Of a DNA stretch of 64,000 nucleotides, positions 27,471-36,584 are shown piece after piece. Numbering within the stretch: position 1 is the first letter of the stretch; every line of letters starts with the position of its first letter. Source of the DNA: Prosthecobacter sp. SYSU 5D2 (lineage in GTDB: Bacteria > Verrucomicrobiota > Verrucomicrobiia > Verrucomicrobiales > Verrucomicrobiaceae); the NCBI RefSeq assembly GCF_039655865.1, contig NZ_JBBYXL010000002.1, positions 434,001-498,000 on the forward strand. Reading direction: 5' to 3'. Position numbers and translations under genes: made by a program. Under the pieces are notes generated by a model. That model saw nothing but the letters and a program-made list of their open reading frames with translations. It ran no database searches and was not told the DNA's origin.

Positions 27471-27821
27471 GAAGTCTTTAGCTTGTAGAGATTTCCAAAA
27501 GGTTGTCTGAACTCTTCTCCAAAATCTTGCTTCTAGAAGGCTGGAATTTGGGTTCGGAGGACCGCATTTATGCGGGGATTGGGGGGCTTTGCTGCTTCAA
27601 AGATTCCGCTTAAAAGCGGTACTCCGAACGCCAGAATGTTGAATCCAGACTCCTCGGAAAGCCAATCATTGTCCGTGACGGACCAGGAACTCACACGATT
27701 CCCCGTCATTAACTGTTGGAATCACCGGCAGTTCGCGCGTTGCTCTGCGACGCAACGAGAGAGGCCAATGCCGCATGATTAACGCGCCTTAAAAGGCGCG
27801 GCCAATTGACGCGAAATCGTA
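27471..27821. other. gene-free gap of about 350 bases
   Basis: No supported gene. It holds the inverted-repeat element at 27552-27629 and a smaller CGCCTTAAAAGGCG palindrome near 27785. A short open frame across the inverted repeat looks like chance. Confidence 0.55.
27552..27629. repeat. inverted-repeat element of 78 bases
   Basis: Outer arms GTTCGGAGGACCGC and GCGGTACTCCGAAC are complementary at 13 of 14 positions. Each inner side has its own small hairpin (CCGCATTTATGCGG on the left, CCGCTTAAAAGCGG on the right). The layout suggests a branched fold or a small non-autonomous mobile element; no target duplication was identified with confidence. Confidence 0.65.
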
Positions 27822-29313
27822 TCACCTCCTGATGATCTCTCGCACTCGCGATTTGAGGGTGATCAGGTCGTTTGCAAAACTGGTTTCTTTTTGGGCGGTT
27901 TCGATGGCTTGCCGGATTTCTTCGCCGGGAATGTCCGGGAATTCGGCTTCGAGAGATTCGCCTAAAGTCAGGACTTCAATGGGTTGGGCGGGAACGTCGA
28001 AGACGGGGGAATCAGACGGGTGCTGGGCATTGGTGCTCATGCAATGAAATCGCACCCGCGGGGCGGACTGGTCTTCTCCGCTCCTGGTCAGGGTGGAGGA
28101 GGGGAGGCGGGCAGGGCTGGGCTGGAGTTGCATTTGGGCAAAGGGGCCGAGCTTGCCGCCGGCCATGGTGGCGGTCATCTGCCTGCGCATGTAAGGGAGG
28201 GTGTGAAGAATGGGAAAGGCGAGGTCGCGCAGCCATCCGAGAGGCAGGAGGCCGGACTGGAAAAACGGCGTGGTCCAGCGGGTGGCGAACTGATAAAAAC
28301 GGAGGTGCCGCCTACGCGTGGCGGAATACTGGGCCAGGGCCGCGGGCAACGGATGCTCCGTGAGGGCATCTCCCAGTGCGGCGGCATCCATGAGGGCCAG
28401 GTTCACGCCCTGGCCAAGCTGCGGGCTGAGCGCATGCGCGGCATCCCCCAGCATCACCACCCGCTCCCCATGCCACTGGCGCATCACCACATCGGAGTAG
28501 GCTGCGGCGGCCATCTGGTCATGGGATTCGATCTGCTGCAAAAAAGCCTCTGCCTGCGGTGCCAGGAAAAGGACCTGCCTTTTCCACTTTTCCAGGGGCT
28601 GGGTTCTCCATTCAGGAATCGCATCCAGACGGAGGCTCCAAAACAGGCTCAAAAGGTCATCCCGAGTGCCGGTGGGCAGGTAGCCGTTGAGCTGACGAGT
28701 GCCGCTCACGGACTGCCAGAGAACGTGCGGATCAAACTCCGGTGTGCGAAGGCCGATGAACCACAGGGCACCCCACGGATAGCGGCTGACACGCGCGGGC
28801 ACGCCGCTCTGTGCACGCAGGGAGGAGCTGGCGCCATCGCAGATCAGCAGCAGATCATACGGGCCGTGGCGGTGACCATGGGCGTCTTGAAGGAGGGGGC
28901 GGCCGGTGCTGTCGCGCGTCAGTTTTTCCAGGGGCGTTCCCCAATGAATGGTCGCCCCGGCGGCCTGCATGGCCCTGACAAGTATTTCCAGCAGGGTGGC
29001 CCGGTGGGTACCTGCGCCGGAAAGTCCCGGACCCAGCTCTTGATAAGAGGTCAAGCAGCACCCGCCCGCCGGTGGTGCGGCAATACAGTTTGGAAACCTC
29101 CGCCGTGTGCGGCAGCAGCTCATCTAGGAGCCCCAGGCGTTGCAGCACGGCCAGGCCCGTGGGTTGGAGGAGGAAACCGGCCCCCACGGGCAGCCTCTGC
29201 GCGGCGCGCTCAAACAGGGTCACATCATGCCCGGCACGGGCCAGGAAGATGGCTGCTGCCGGGCCTGCGGTTCCGCATCCTGAGATCGCGATGCGTAGAG
29301 AGGGGCTGGCCAT
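27822..29313 (-). pseudogene. FAD-dependent monooxygenase, disrupted by a frameshift
   Basis: Two overlapping frames together make one PheA/UbiH-like flavoprotein monooxygenase. From ATG 29313 the first gives the FAD Rossmann start (RIAISGCGTAGPAAAIFL) up to GRVLLDL near 29055. The second continues with SYQELGPGLSGAGTHRATLLEILVRAM and contains the conserved DG site (LLICDGASS) and the second FAD motif VVMLGDAAHALSPQLGQG. Joining needs +1 or -2 bases at about 29047-29055. The gene is therefore either inactive or carries a sequence error. The C-terminal 72 residues (from an internal ATG at 28040) are unlike monooxygenases and could be a separate small gene. Confidence 0.75.
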
Positions 29314-29378
29314 GCTTCAAGTGCACGATGAGGCTGACCTGGGGCTTGTCAAAGCCGGCCACGAAGAACGGATCCGCC

Positions 29379-30674
29379 TTACTCCACCTTCACTTTGACG
29401 CCGATGCTTTTGTAGCCCTCCACGATCTCGCTGGCGATCTTTGCATAGGGGCGTTCTTCGAGGAGGATGGGGAGATGTTTGAATACAGCCTCGCCGCGCA
29501 TGGCGGGGGGCTTCATGTCGCGGGGATAGGTGAAGCGGCCGCCGTCCATGCGTTTGACACGGGGATCGTCAAAGAAGGCCCGCATGGCGGCGACCTCTCC
29601 GTGCACGGCATCCATGTAACGGATGAAGCGGGTGCCCTTGGCATCGCCGTCCAGGTGGCTGAAAAAATACACCAGGAGCTGCGAGCGGTGGTACATGATG
29701 CGCATCTGCTCCGGCGTGCTGCAGGCTTCCATCCACTTGTCGCGCGACATGGTCATGTGGGTTTCCAGGCTGCCGATCTCCGCTGGAAAACCTTCCTGCT
29801 TCTCCCAGTGGGTGATGTCCTCTTTCATGGCGTTTTTGTGGGCGTCTGCGCGGAAGGTGCCGGCGTTCAGTGGCAGCATTTCCGTGTATTCGGCCGTGCC
29901 TTCGATGACCCAGGTGGGCAGGAAGCCCAGGTATTCATCCATGAGCTGGTGGGTGATTTCGTGCACCAGGGTGCCATTGCTGTAGCCGTCGTTTTTGAAG
30001 TAGGTCTGCCCGCGCTTTTCCAGGCCCAGGCTGGGGAAGGGGATCTTGAAAATCTTGTCCCCGCTGCTATAAACGCCGCCGGAATTTTCAGGACCACCGG
30101 CATCAAAGTAATCCTGGCGCGACTCATAGAGGGCGGCCAGGAAGCGGGGCCTGCCATCCGGCGGATGGCAGACGATGCCCCAGGGCAGGGCCTCCACCAG
30201 GGCGCGGGTGGCCTCAAACGTGCGCGCCACTTCCTTCATCACACTGGCCGCCAGCTTGGCCTGGGACTGGAATTCGAACGCCTCCGACTGGTACACATAT
30301 TTCCTTTCAGCCACGCTTTCATGGACCGCTTTGATCTCCAGGGACCGGGCGGAGACCTCCACTTTTCCCGGCCAGGTACGTTTTTCCATGGGCAGTCGCT
30401 TCGGGTCCGCAAGGGCAGCCGGTGCAGGGGCGGAGGCAGGGGCTGCCCCCTGAGCCTTGACGAATGCCTGGTCCTCTGCGCTCAGGCGCGCCAGGGGGAA
30501 GGGGACGGTGTTTCCTGCGGGCAGTTTCAGCATCACGCTGTCCCCCTGCACCCCCGCGTATTCCGCCTCCACCTTCCGGCCGGTATCATCCGTCCAGGCG
30601 CGCGATGCCGCGTGTCCCGCCAATGGCAGGCAGCACAAAGTGACGAGGCACAGACAAAGTATCGTTTTTTGCAT
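29379..30674 (-). CDS. secreted SHD1-domain protein with gluzincin-type peptidase site
   Basis: From ATG 30674 the product has 431 residues with a signal peptide (TILCLCLVTLCCLPLAG). Residues 24-70 form an SHD1 (SLA1 homology 1) domain: RAWTDDTGRKVEAEYAGV, then LARLSAEDQAFV, a domain common in Verrucomicrobia and Planctomycetes secreted proteins. The rest contains HEITHQLMDEYLGFLP with a downstream glutamate (WVIEGTAEY), the HExxH plus E pattern of gluzincin metallopeptidases. Upstream ATGs at 30719 exist but precede the signal badly. The peptidase is probably periplasmic or surface exposed; the substrate is unknown. Confidence 0.75.
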   Translation of the reverse strand: MQKTILCLCLVTLCCLPLAGHAASRAWTDDTGRKVEAEYAGVQGDSVMLKLPAGNTVPFPLARLSAEDQAFVKAQGAAPASAPAPAALADPKRLPMEKRTWPGKVEVSARSLEIKAVHESVAERKYVYQSEAFEFQSQAKLAASVMKEVARTFEATRALVEALPWGIVCHPPDGRPRFLAALYESRQDYFDAGGPENSGGVYSSGDKIFKIPFPSLGLEKRGQTYFKNDGYSNGTLVHEITHQLMDEYLGFLPTWVIEGTAEYTEMLPLNAGTFRADAHKNAMKEDITHWEKQEGFPAEIGSLETHMTMSRDKWMEACSTPEQMRIMYHRSQLLVYFFSHLDGDAKGTRFIRYMDAVHGEVAAMRAFFDDPRVKRMDGGRFTYPRDMKPPAMRGEAVFKHLPILLEERPYAKIASEIVEGYKSIGVKVKVE

Positions 30675-30772
30675 GATCAGCGTAGGTTTATCATGAAGCC
30701 CCTTAAAGACGCAAGGCATGTGTACAAACTATCGCTGGCACGGGCGTCGCTTCTCTTTAAAAAGCACGCAAC

Positions 30773-31963
30773 ATGGCCCCCACCCCTCCGCACGTTTTTG
30801 AGCAGCCCGCTCCCGCCTTTGATGTCTCCCAGGTCGAAACTCCCGCCTATGTGGTGGACCTGGGGCTGCTGAAAAGGAACCTGGAAAAGCTGGCGGATGT
30901 GCAGGAGCGCTCCGGCGCCCGCATCCTCCTGGCGCTGAAGGGTTTTTCCATGTTTTCCACCTTTCCTCTGGTGCGCCAGTACCTTCATGGTTGCTGTGCC
31001 AGCGGCATCCATGAGGCGATGCTGGCCCATGAGGAATTTGGCAAGGAGCTGCATGTGTATGCCCCTGCTTTCAAGGATGCGGAAATGGACGCGCTGATCC
31101 CCATCGCCCATCATCTCAGTTTCAATTCCCCCGCCCAGTGGCAGCGCTTCCGCCCCCGGCTGGAGGCCGCGCGTGCCGCCGGTCTGCATGTGCCGAGCCC
31201 CGGGATCCGCGTGAATCCTGAGCATAGCGAGGTGGAGTGCAGCCTCTACGATCCCTGCTCCCCCGGCTGCCGCCTCGGCACCCGTTCCATTCACCTTGAG
31301 GATACCGACCTTACCGGCCTTGAAGGCCTGCATTTTCACGCCCTTTGTGAGCAGGATTCCGATGTCCTGGAGCGCACCTTGGCCGCTGTGGAAAAGCGCT
31401 TTCCCAAACTCCTCGCCCAGGCCAAGTGGGTGAACATGGGCGGTGGCCACCACATCACCCGCAACGACTACGACGTCGAGCGCCTGGTCCGCGTCATCCG
31501 CAGCTTCCGCGAGCGCTGGGGCAAGGAAGTCTATCTGGAGCCTGGGGAAGCCATCGCGCTGAACACCGGCTACCTCATCGCCGAGGTTCAGGACATCGTG
31601 CCCACCGACATCCCCACCGCCATCCTGGACACCTCCGCCACCGCCCACATGCCGGATACCCTGGAGATGCCCTATCGCCCGCACGTCATCGGCAGCGACC
31701 TGCCCGGCGTCCTCCCCCACACCTACCGCCTGGGTGGCCTCACCTGCCTGGCCGGGGACGTGATCAATGAGTACAGCTTTCCGCAACCCTTGCAGTTAGG
31801 CCAAAAGCTCGTCTTCACCGACATGGCCCATTACACCATGGTGAAAACAAGCACCTTCAACGGCGTGCCGCACCCGGACATTGATTTGTACGATCCTGCC
31901 ACGGGCGAGGTTCGCATTGTACGCCATTTCGGATATGAGGATTTTAAGAGGAAGCTTTCGTGA
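30773..31963 (+). CDS. nspC: carboxynorspermidine decarboxylase
   Basis: A 396-residue PLP-dependent decarboxylase of the alanine racemase/ornithine decarboxylase fold. The PLP lysine sits in ILLALKGFSMFS, and NspC-typical stretches are RVNPEHSEVE, CSPGCRLG, LEGLHFHALCEQ, MGGGHHIT, EPGEAIALNTGYL and LGGLTCLAGD with F-S-x-P nearby. NspC decarboxylates carboxynorspermidine or carboxyspermidine to give norspermidine or spermidine, the alternative bacterial polyamine route. The partner carboxy(nor)spermidine dehydrogenase is not in the window. It is divergent from the SHD1 peptidase with about 100 bases between. Confidence 0.93.
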   Translation: MAPTPPHVFEQPAPAFDVSQVETPAYVVDLGLLKRNLEKLADVQERSGARILLALKGFSMFSTFPLVRQYLHGCCASGIHEAMLAHEEFGKELHVYAPAFKDAEMDALIPIAHHLSFNSPAQWQRFRPRLEAARAAGLHVPSPGIRVNPEHSEVECSLYDPCSPGCRLGTRSIHLEDTDLTGLEGLHFHALCEQDSDVLERTLAAVEKRFPKLLAQAKWVNMGGGHHITRNDYDVERLVRVIRSFRERWGKEVYLEPGEAIALNTGYLIAEVQDIVPTDIPTAILDTSATAHMPDTLEMPYRPHVIGSDLPGVLPHTYRLGGLTCLAGDVINEYSFPQPLQLGQKLVFTDMAHYTMVKTSTFNGVPHPDIDLYDPATGEVRIVRHFGYEDFKRKLS

Positions 31964-32045
31964 GGGGTGGAGAAATCCTCGTGGCTGCTAATCGTGTGGT
32001 GTATTTGAGATTGAAGTCAATTCTGGAAGCCTTCATCGTGTGGCG

Positions 32046-33599
32046 ATGATGAGAGCTTTTCACCTCTGCACTGCCCTGCTTGCCAATGCGGTGCTCGTTC
32101 TCGGAGCGATGGCATCGGGCGAAAAAAGTGGGGCAACTCCTATCTGCCTGACGGCAAACGACCTGTCCATTGCGACAGGCCAGCCCTCGCTGAAACTCAT
32201 GGCCGGCGGCTCCGTGCAGATCCCCATTTGGTCCTTGTCAGGAGGCACTGCAGGGCAGTCGGTTGCGGGCCTTGTGGCCGGTCTTCCCGGCGATTGCGCC
32301 GCTGTGAAGGTGGAGATCGTGGTGATAAACACAGAGACGCCGGCGGAGCCCGGGTTGGAGGATGTTTACCGGGTTCATCTCACGCAGATGGTGGAGGATG
32401 CACCCTTCACTACCCGTTACTATCTGGGCACCCCCGTGCGAACCCGGCTTCCCGCCACTCGATTTTGCACCCGGACCATCGTTTTGGAGTCCTGCTACGA
32501 GACAGTCCCGAATGCGCCTCTGTGGATTCGTATCCAGCGCGAACCTGGGGATCCTGCCGACACGTTCACTAGGCCCACGGGCCTGGCTGCGGTCAAAGTG
32601 ACACCCTTGGATGCCCCGCAGAAGCCACAGGTGGTGCAAGATACGAAAGGCTACAACTCGTGGCCGATGATGCAGGCCATCGGGGACAAGCTGGTCTGCG
32701 TGTACAGCCGGGGTCAAGGACACACGGTCGGTGAAGACGCCCGCGCCGTTTACTCCCGAACATCCGTGGACGGTGGAAAAACCTGGACGGCCGAAACTGT
32801 GGTCGCCAACACGCCACATTACGGTGAGGTCCCGGTCGGCAAGGGGCTGGACTCCTCCGGGCAGATGTTGCTCTGGATACGCCGTGTCGGGAAGGAATGG
32901 CAGCACGATCTTTACCGCAGTACGGATGGAGTGAAGTTCGTCCTTGTGGCGACGCCTCCACTTCCCGTGAAGCCGGTACAGATCACCGATATCTTTGAGG
33001 TTCCCACCGTCGGACTCATGGCTTTGTGGTTTGGCGGAAGCTACAAGGAAGAGGAAGGTCACTCCTGGGGCACACTGACCAGCCGCGACAACGGTGCCAC
33101 CTGGCACCAGATCACCATCGAGTCCGATCTGCTCAAAGCGCAGTGGCCCACCGAGCCTGCCGCCGTATATCTCGGTGATGGAAAAATTCTTGCCATTGCG
33201 CGGACAGAACTGGCCGTCAATACCACGGAGCGGGCGCAATTCCAGATGGTGTCCACCGATTATGGCGCAACCTGGACACGTCATCGAACCAACATTGGCG
33301 ATGTGACCAACTCCACTCCCAGCCTCATCCTTGATGCCGGGACAGGCTTGCTGAGCAACTATTATTATCAGCGCGGCAAAGGCGCCCTTCGTCGCCGGGT
33401 GGTTGACGCTGGCCGCATCTTCAACAGTCCGCTTCGCTGGCCTGCTTCAGAAGTTGTGGCTGAAGGCAGCCAGGTTAAGTTTGATGCCGGTAATGTGAAC
33501 GCCACCGCGATCAAGGGCACCCACTACCTCTCATTCTACTCCGGCAAAGCTCCGGATACTGCGGTCCTGGTCTCGGAACTTCCGGCCCCCAGCCATTAA
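32046..33599 (+). CDS. secreted exo-sialidase-like (BNR/Asp-box) protein
   Basis: From ATG 32046 the product is 517 residues with a signal peptide (LCTALLANAVLVLGAMA). A beta-sandwich-like N-terminal part of about 200 residues precedes a sialidase-like six-bladed propeller with three Asp boxes: SVDGGKTWT, SRDNGATWH and STDYGATWT. A catalytic Arg triad and Tyr/Glu pair of true sialidases cannot be assigned with confidence, so it may be a sialidase, a related glycosidase or a non-catalytic binding propeller. It stands alone; the downstream gap carries a dispersed 24-base repeat. Confidence 0.75.
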   Translation: MMRAFHLCTALLANAVLVLGAMASGEKSGATPICLTANDLSIATGQPSLKLMAGGSVQIPIWSLSGGTAGQSVAGLVAGLPGDCAAVKVEIVVINTETPAEPGLEDVYRVHLTQMVEDAPFTTRYYLGTPVRTRLPATRFCTRTIVLESCYETVPNAPLWIRIQREPGDPADTFTRPTGLAAVKVTPLDAPQKPQVVQDTKGYNSWPMMQAIGDKLVCVYSRGQGHTVGEDARAVYSRTSVDGGKTWTAETVVANTPHYGEVPVGKGLDSSGQMLLWIRRVGKEWQHDLYRSTDGVKFVLVATPPLPVKPVQITDIFEVPTVGLMALWFGGSYKEEEGHSWGTLTSRDNGATWHQITIESDLLKAQWPTEPAAVYLGDGKILAIARTELAVNTTERAQFQMVSTDYGATWTRHRTNIGDVTNSTPSLILDAGTGLLSNYYYQRGKGALRRRVVDAGRIFNSPLRWPASEVVAEGSQVKFDAGNVNATAIKGTHYLSFYSGKAPDTAVLVSELPAPSH

Positions 33600-33640
33600 G
33601 ACGACCGCATAGTCCAACTGCTTTCGCAGCCGGTCACGAC

Positions 33641-33664
33641 GTAGCTGCGCTCGCCAGAGCGTGG
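33641..33664. repeat. dispersed 24-base repeat, intergenic copy
   Basis: GTAGCTGCGCTCGCCAGAGC plus GTGG. The same 24 bases occur exactly at 41122-41145 and with two changes at 41089-41112, both inside the HyuAB gene. Contains the small palindrome GCTC...GAGC. Confidence 0.85.
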
Positions 33665-33677
33665 GGTTTGCCGCCCT

Positions 33678-34415
33678 TCACGCCTCCATCCCCAGCTTCC
33701 CCAGCACCCCCTTCAGCTCCTCCGGCAGCGGGGCTTCCACCTGCAGGTGCTGGCCGCTGGCGGGGTGTTTCATCGTCAGCCGCTGCGCATGCAGAAACAG
33801 CCGTTTCAATCCCAGGTCTTTTTTTAACTTCCGGTTCAGCTCGAAGTGGCCATAGACGTCATCGCCTAACAAATGATGCTGGCGGGAAGAGGCCTGCACG
33901 CGGATCTGGTGGGTCTTGCCGGTGATGAGGTCCAGCCTGACCAGGGAGACCCGCTCGCCAGCGTGGTGCGCCAATGTTTGGAAATCCAGCTCGGCATTGG
34001 GCGGACGGCCTTTCACCACCCCTGTGCGCACCCGGCCCTTTTCGCGGGAGGTGGCCAGGTGGTCCAGCCATGTGCCTTCTTTGCCGGGATTTCCCCGCAG
34101 CAGGGCCAGGTATTCTTTCTGTACGGCATCCTCCTCAAACATGGTCCGGCACTTCATGGCGGTCTTTTCATCCAGCGCCCCCAGCAGCACGCCGGAGGTG
34201 TCCTGATCCAGGCGGTGGATCAGCCACACCTTGCCGCCGGGTCCGTCGAAGCACTGGTTTTCCAGGTCATAGCGGCCTTCAAAAGCGGCCTTCTCCGTGC
34301 CCCGGTTCGTGTTCGGGTGGGAGAGCACGCCGGCCGGTTTGTTCACGATCACGACAAAACGGTCGCGGTGTAAAACGGGACAGGTGGTCAGGGCGGGCGT
34401 CTCAGCCGGAGTCAT
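33678..34415 (-). CDS. RluA/RluD family 23S rRNA pseudouridine synthase-like protein
   Basis: The 245-residue protein has the RluA-type core with the catalytic aspartate in HRLDQDTSG (D70), the preceding VVIVNKPAGVLSHP strand, QKEYLAL, the LITGKTHQIRVQ motif and LHAQRLTMKHP near the end. It lacks the N-terminal S4 domain of RluD, so it is closer in build to RluA/RluC-like or TruC enzymes, and the target base is unknown. It overlaps the stop of the acyltransferase gene by four bases, so the two are probably co-transcribed from the right. Confidence 0.9.
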   Translation of the reverse strand: MTPAETPALTTCPVLHRDRFVVIVNKPAGVLSHPNTNRGTEKAAFEGRYDLENQCFDGPGGKVWLIHRLDQDTSGVLLGALDEKTAMKCRTMFEEDAVQKEYLALLRGNPGKEGTWLDHLATSREKGRVRTGVVKGRPPNAELDFQTLAHHAGERVSLVRLDLITGKTHQIRVQASSRQHHLLGDDVYGHFELNRKLKKDLGLKRLFLHAQRLTMKHPASGQHLQVEAPLPEELKGVLGKLGMEA

Positions 34416-35452
34416 GGTCCACCGTTGGCAAGAACGGCCGGTTTGTCACGCAACTCTCCGTTTTCACCCAGCAGCAGGTATCTAAGAGGCTTGTTTTTGC
34501 GGATGAAAATCACCGTAAGTGCGCAAACCAGACAGGTTAGCAGCGCAATGAAAGTCCTGGATGCAAGACTGTAAGGCACCAAGCTCAGGCCCAGCCTGCT
34601 GGCAGCTACTTCCACCGTTTCAATGAGTGCATGGTGCGAAAGATAGATGCCATAGGTTGAAGTGACAACAGCCACCACTGATGCTGGCAATCTCCGGATG
34701 GAAGGAAGGCTCAGCAAAAGCATCGTCACTCCAAAACCCGCCAAAGCCTTCTGCCCGCCCTCCATCCACGGGGGCAGAATTTCGAAGGCCGGACCTGCCG
34801 CTAGTACTATCACGGTAAGGTAATAGCACAAGCTCTCAGGCCATCTGACTTGGCCCCGGCCCATTCGCCAATGCACAACCGCCGCCAAGCCTGCGTACAG
34901 CAGGCTATCATGTAGAGCCGACTCGAACATCAGATACGCCCGCGACATCCCCAAAAGCCCGAAGCCAGCCGCTGAAATGAGGAATATGAGCCCTGCTGCA
35001 CGCCATTTCAAACAGGGTTGAAAAATCAAGAAGAATCCGAGCACCCACGTCTGGCAGAGCATTAAAAAGGGCAGAAAATAAAGATGTACCCCGGCCCCGC
35101 CAAAGAAGAGGAGATGCAGCCAGTCCGGAATAAAAGGCTGGTCTTGCAGGCCGTGTTTAATGAACCTCATTGAAATATAGATCAGTGTCCATGCTGCATA
35201 CGGCACACAAATTCTGTCAAACCGCAGTCCTTTTAGGCTCGAACGCACATGCTTACCTTTATGCGTGAAAGTCCTGAGGCGATGGATAAAAAAATACAGA
35301 GCGAGAGTGATGAAAAACGGAACACTCAGCATATTAAACGCCCTGCCCACTGCATCGGAACTTGCATCTGCGGGACCCAGGTGGACAAACACCACGCAAA
35401 AGGCAAAAAAACATCTTCCTAAGTCGAGAGTAAAGTTGTGGGATGTCTGCAT
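34412..35452 (-). CDS. acyltransferase 3 family membrane protein
   Basis: A 346-residue integral membrane protein with about ten hydrophobic segments. The N-terminal catalytic-type histidine of the acyltransferase 3 (OafA/WecH-like) family is seen in FVVFVHLG-like context (H24), followed by an Arg-containing loop (FDRICVPYAAW). These enzymes O-acetylate or acylate surface polysaccharides and lipids. The C-terminus is a short charged tail (GENGELRDKPAV). The substrate cannot be predicted. The start at 35452 is divergent from nrnA with about 140 bases between. Confidence 0.78.
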   Translation of the reverse strand: MQTSHNFTLDLGRCFFAFCVVFVHLGPADASSDAVGRAFNMLSVPFFITLALYFFIHRLRTFTHKGKHVRSSLKGLRFDRICVPYAAWTLIYISMRFIKHGLQDQPFIPDWLHLLFFGGAGVHLYFLPFLMLCQTWVLGFFLIFQPCLKWRAAGLIFLISAAGFGLLGMSRAYLMFESALHDSLLYAGLAAVVHWRMGRGQVRWPESLCYYLTVIVLAAGPAFEILPPWMEGGQKALAGFGVTMLLLSLPSIRRLPASVVAVVTSTYGIYLSHHALIETVEVAASRLGLSLVPYSLASRTFIALLTCLVCALTVIFIRKNKPLRYLLLGENGELRDKPAVLANGGP

Positions 35453-35594
35453 GAAGTCGGTGGTCTCTAAACGCGCAGATCAAGCCGTCAATCGTCCACC
35501 TGTACATTTCGAAATCACCACCCACGAAGGCCGACCACCAGCCTCATCTTCCTCTTGCAGCTTTCGCGGGGAGTGCTTTGTGAATACCCGCCCA

Positions 35595-36584
35595 ATGTCT
35601 TCCACCCTGACTCCGCTCTCTGAGATTGCCGACGCCCTGCGCCCAGCCCAGCGCATCGCCATTGCTGCGCACGTGCGGCCGGACGGAGATGCCGTCGGTT
35701 CGGTCATGGGCCTGGCGCTGAGCCTGCGGGCCATGGGCAAGACGGTGTATGCGCTGCTGGAGGATGGCGTGCCGCTGAACCTGACGTTTCTGCCGGAGGT
35801 GGCCACCATCTTGACGCCGCCATATGCGGATTTTGACATTGATGTCGCGGTGGCCCTGGACACGGCCACGCATGAGCGGGTGGGCGAGCAGACGCAGGCC
35901 GTACTGGCCCGCGCGCCGCTGTTTATTGATATTGACCATCATCCCAGCAATCCCGGCTACGGGCATCTGAACCATGTGGACGGCACGCAGCCGGCGGTGG
36001 GCCAGATCGTCTATGATCTGCTGAAAACGGGCGGCTTTCCCATCACGGATGCGGTGATGCAGCATCTCTACACGGCCATCAGTACGGACACGGGCTCTTT
36101 CCAATATTCCAGCACGAATCCGCGCACGCATGAAATCGCGGCGGAGATGCTGCGTGCGGGGCTGGATACCTCCCGGCTCTCACAGCTCATTTATCACACC
36201 TTTCCCGCCCGCCGCCTGTTGCTGCTGCGCGCCATGCTGAATGAGATGGAGCTCCGCGCGGAGGGACGGATCGCCAGCTGGCAGTTTACCCAGGCGCTGA
36301 TGGATGAAATCCAGGTGCAGCCGGGGGATACGGAGGGCCTCATTGATACCCTGCGGATGATTGATACCGTGGTCTCCGCCGTCATCTTTGAGGAGATGGC
36401 CGGGGGCAAAGTCCGCGTCAGCGCCCGGTCCAAGGACCCGCGGCTGGACGTCTCCGCCGTGTGCGGCCAGTTTGGGGGCGGAGGCCACCGCATGGCCTCC
36501 GGCACCCGCATGAAAGGCCCCATCCAGGTGGCCGCAGAAACCTTTTTGACCGCCCTAGAAAATGAAGTCCGAAGACTCGATTAA
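35595..36584 (+). CDS. nrnA: bifunctional oligoribonuclease/pAp phosphatase NrnA (DHH family)
   Basis: From ATG 35595 the product is 329 residues. DHH-DHHA1 motifs are complete: AHVRPDGDAVGS, AVALDTA, DIDHHPSNPGYG, STDTGSFQYS and the C-terminal GGGGHRMASG. NrnA degrades short RNA oligonucleotides and hydrolyses 3'-phosphoadenosine 5'-phosphate with Mn or Co. The open frame extends upstream to 35265, but that part overlaps the divergent acyltransferase gene and is unrelated; GTG 35580 is a second possible start. It overlaps truB by 23 bases, the common nrnA-truB arrangement next to translation genes. Confidence 0.93.
   Translation: MSSTLTPLSEIADALRPAQRIAIAAHVRPDGDAVGSVMGLALSLRAMGKTVYALLEDGVPLNLTFLPEVATILTPPYADFDIDVAVALDTATHERVGEQTQAVLARAPLFIDIDHHPSNPGYGHLNHVDGTQPAVGQIVYDLLKTGGFPITDAVMQHLYTAISTDTGSFQYSSTNPRTHEIAAEMLRAGLDTSRLSQLIYHTFPARRLLLLRAMLNEMELRAEGRIASWQFTQALMDEIQVQPGDTEGLIDTLRMIDTVVSAVIFEEMAGGKVRVSARSKDPRLDVSAVCGQFGGGGHRMASGTRMKGPIQVAAETFLTALENEVRRLD

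Noticed and set aside
27570-27782. Open frame of 70 codons in the gap after the tRNA
   Set aside because: It lies across the inverted-repeat element and has no family resemblance; most likely chance.
27984-30872. Plus-strand open frame of 962 codons across the monooxygenase and SHD1 genes
   Set aside because: The minus strand has two genes with clear motifs and signal peptide in the same place. The plus-strand translation is low complexity and has no domain; it is an antisense shadow of GC-rich coding DNA.
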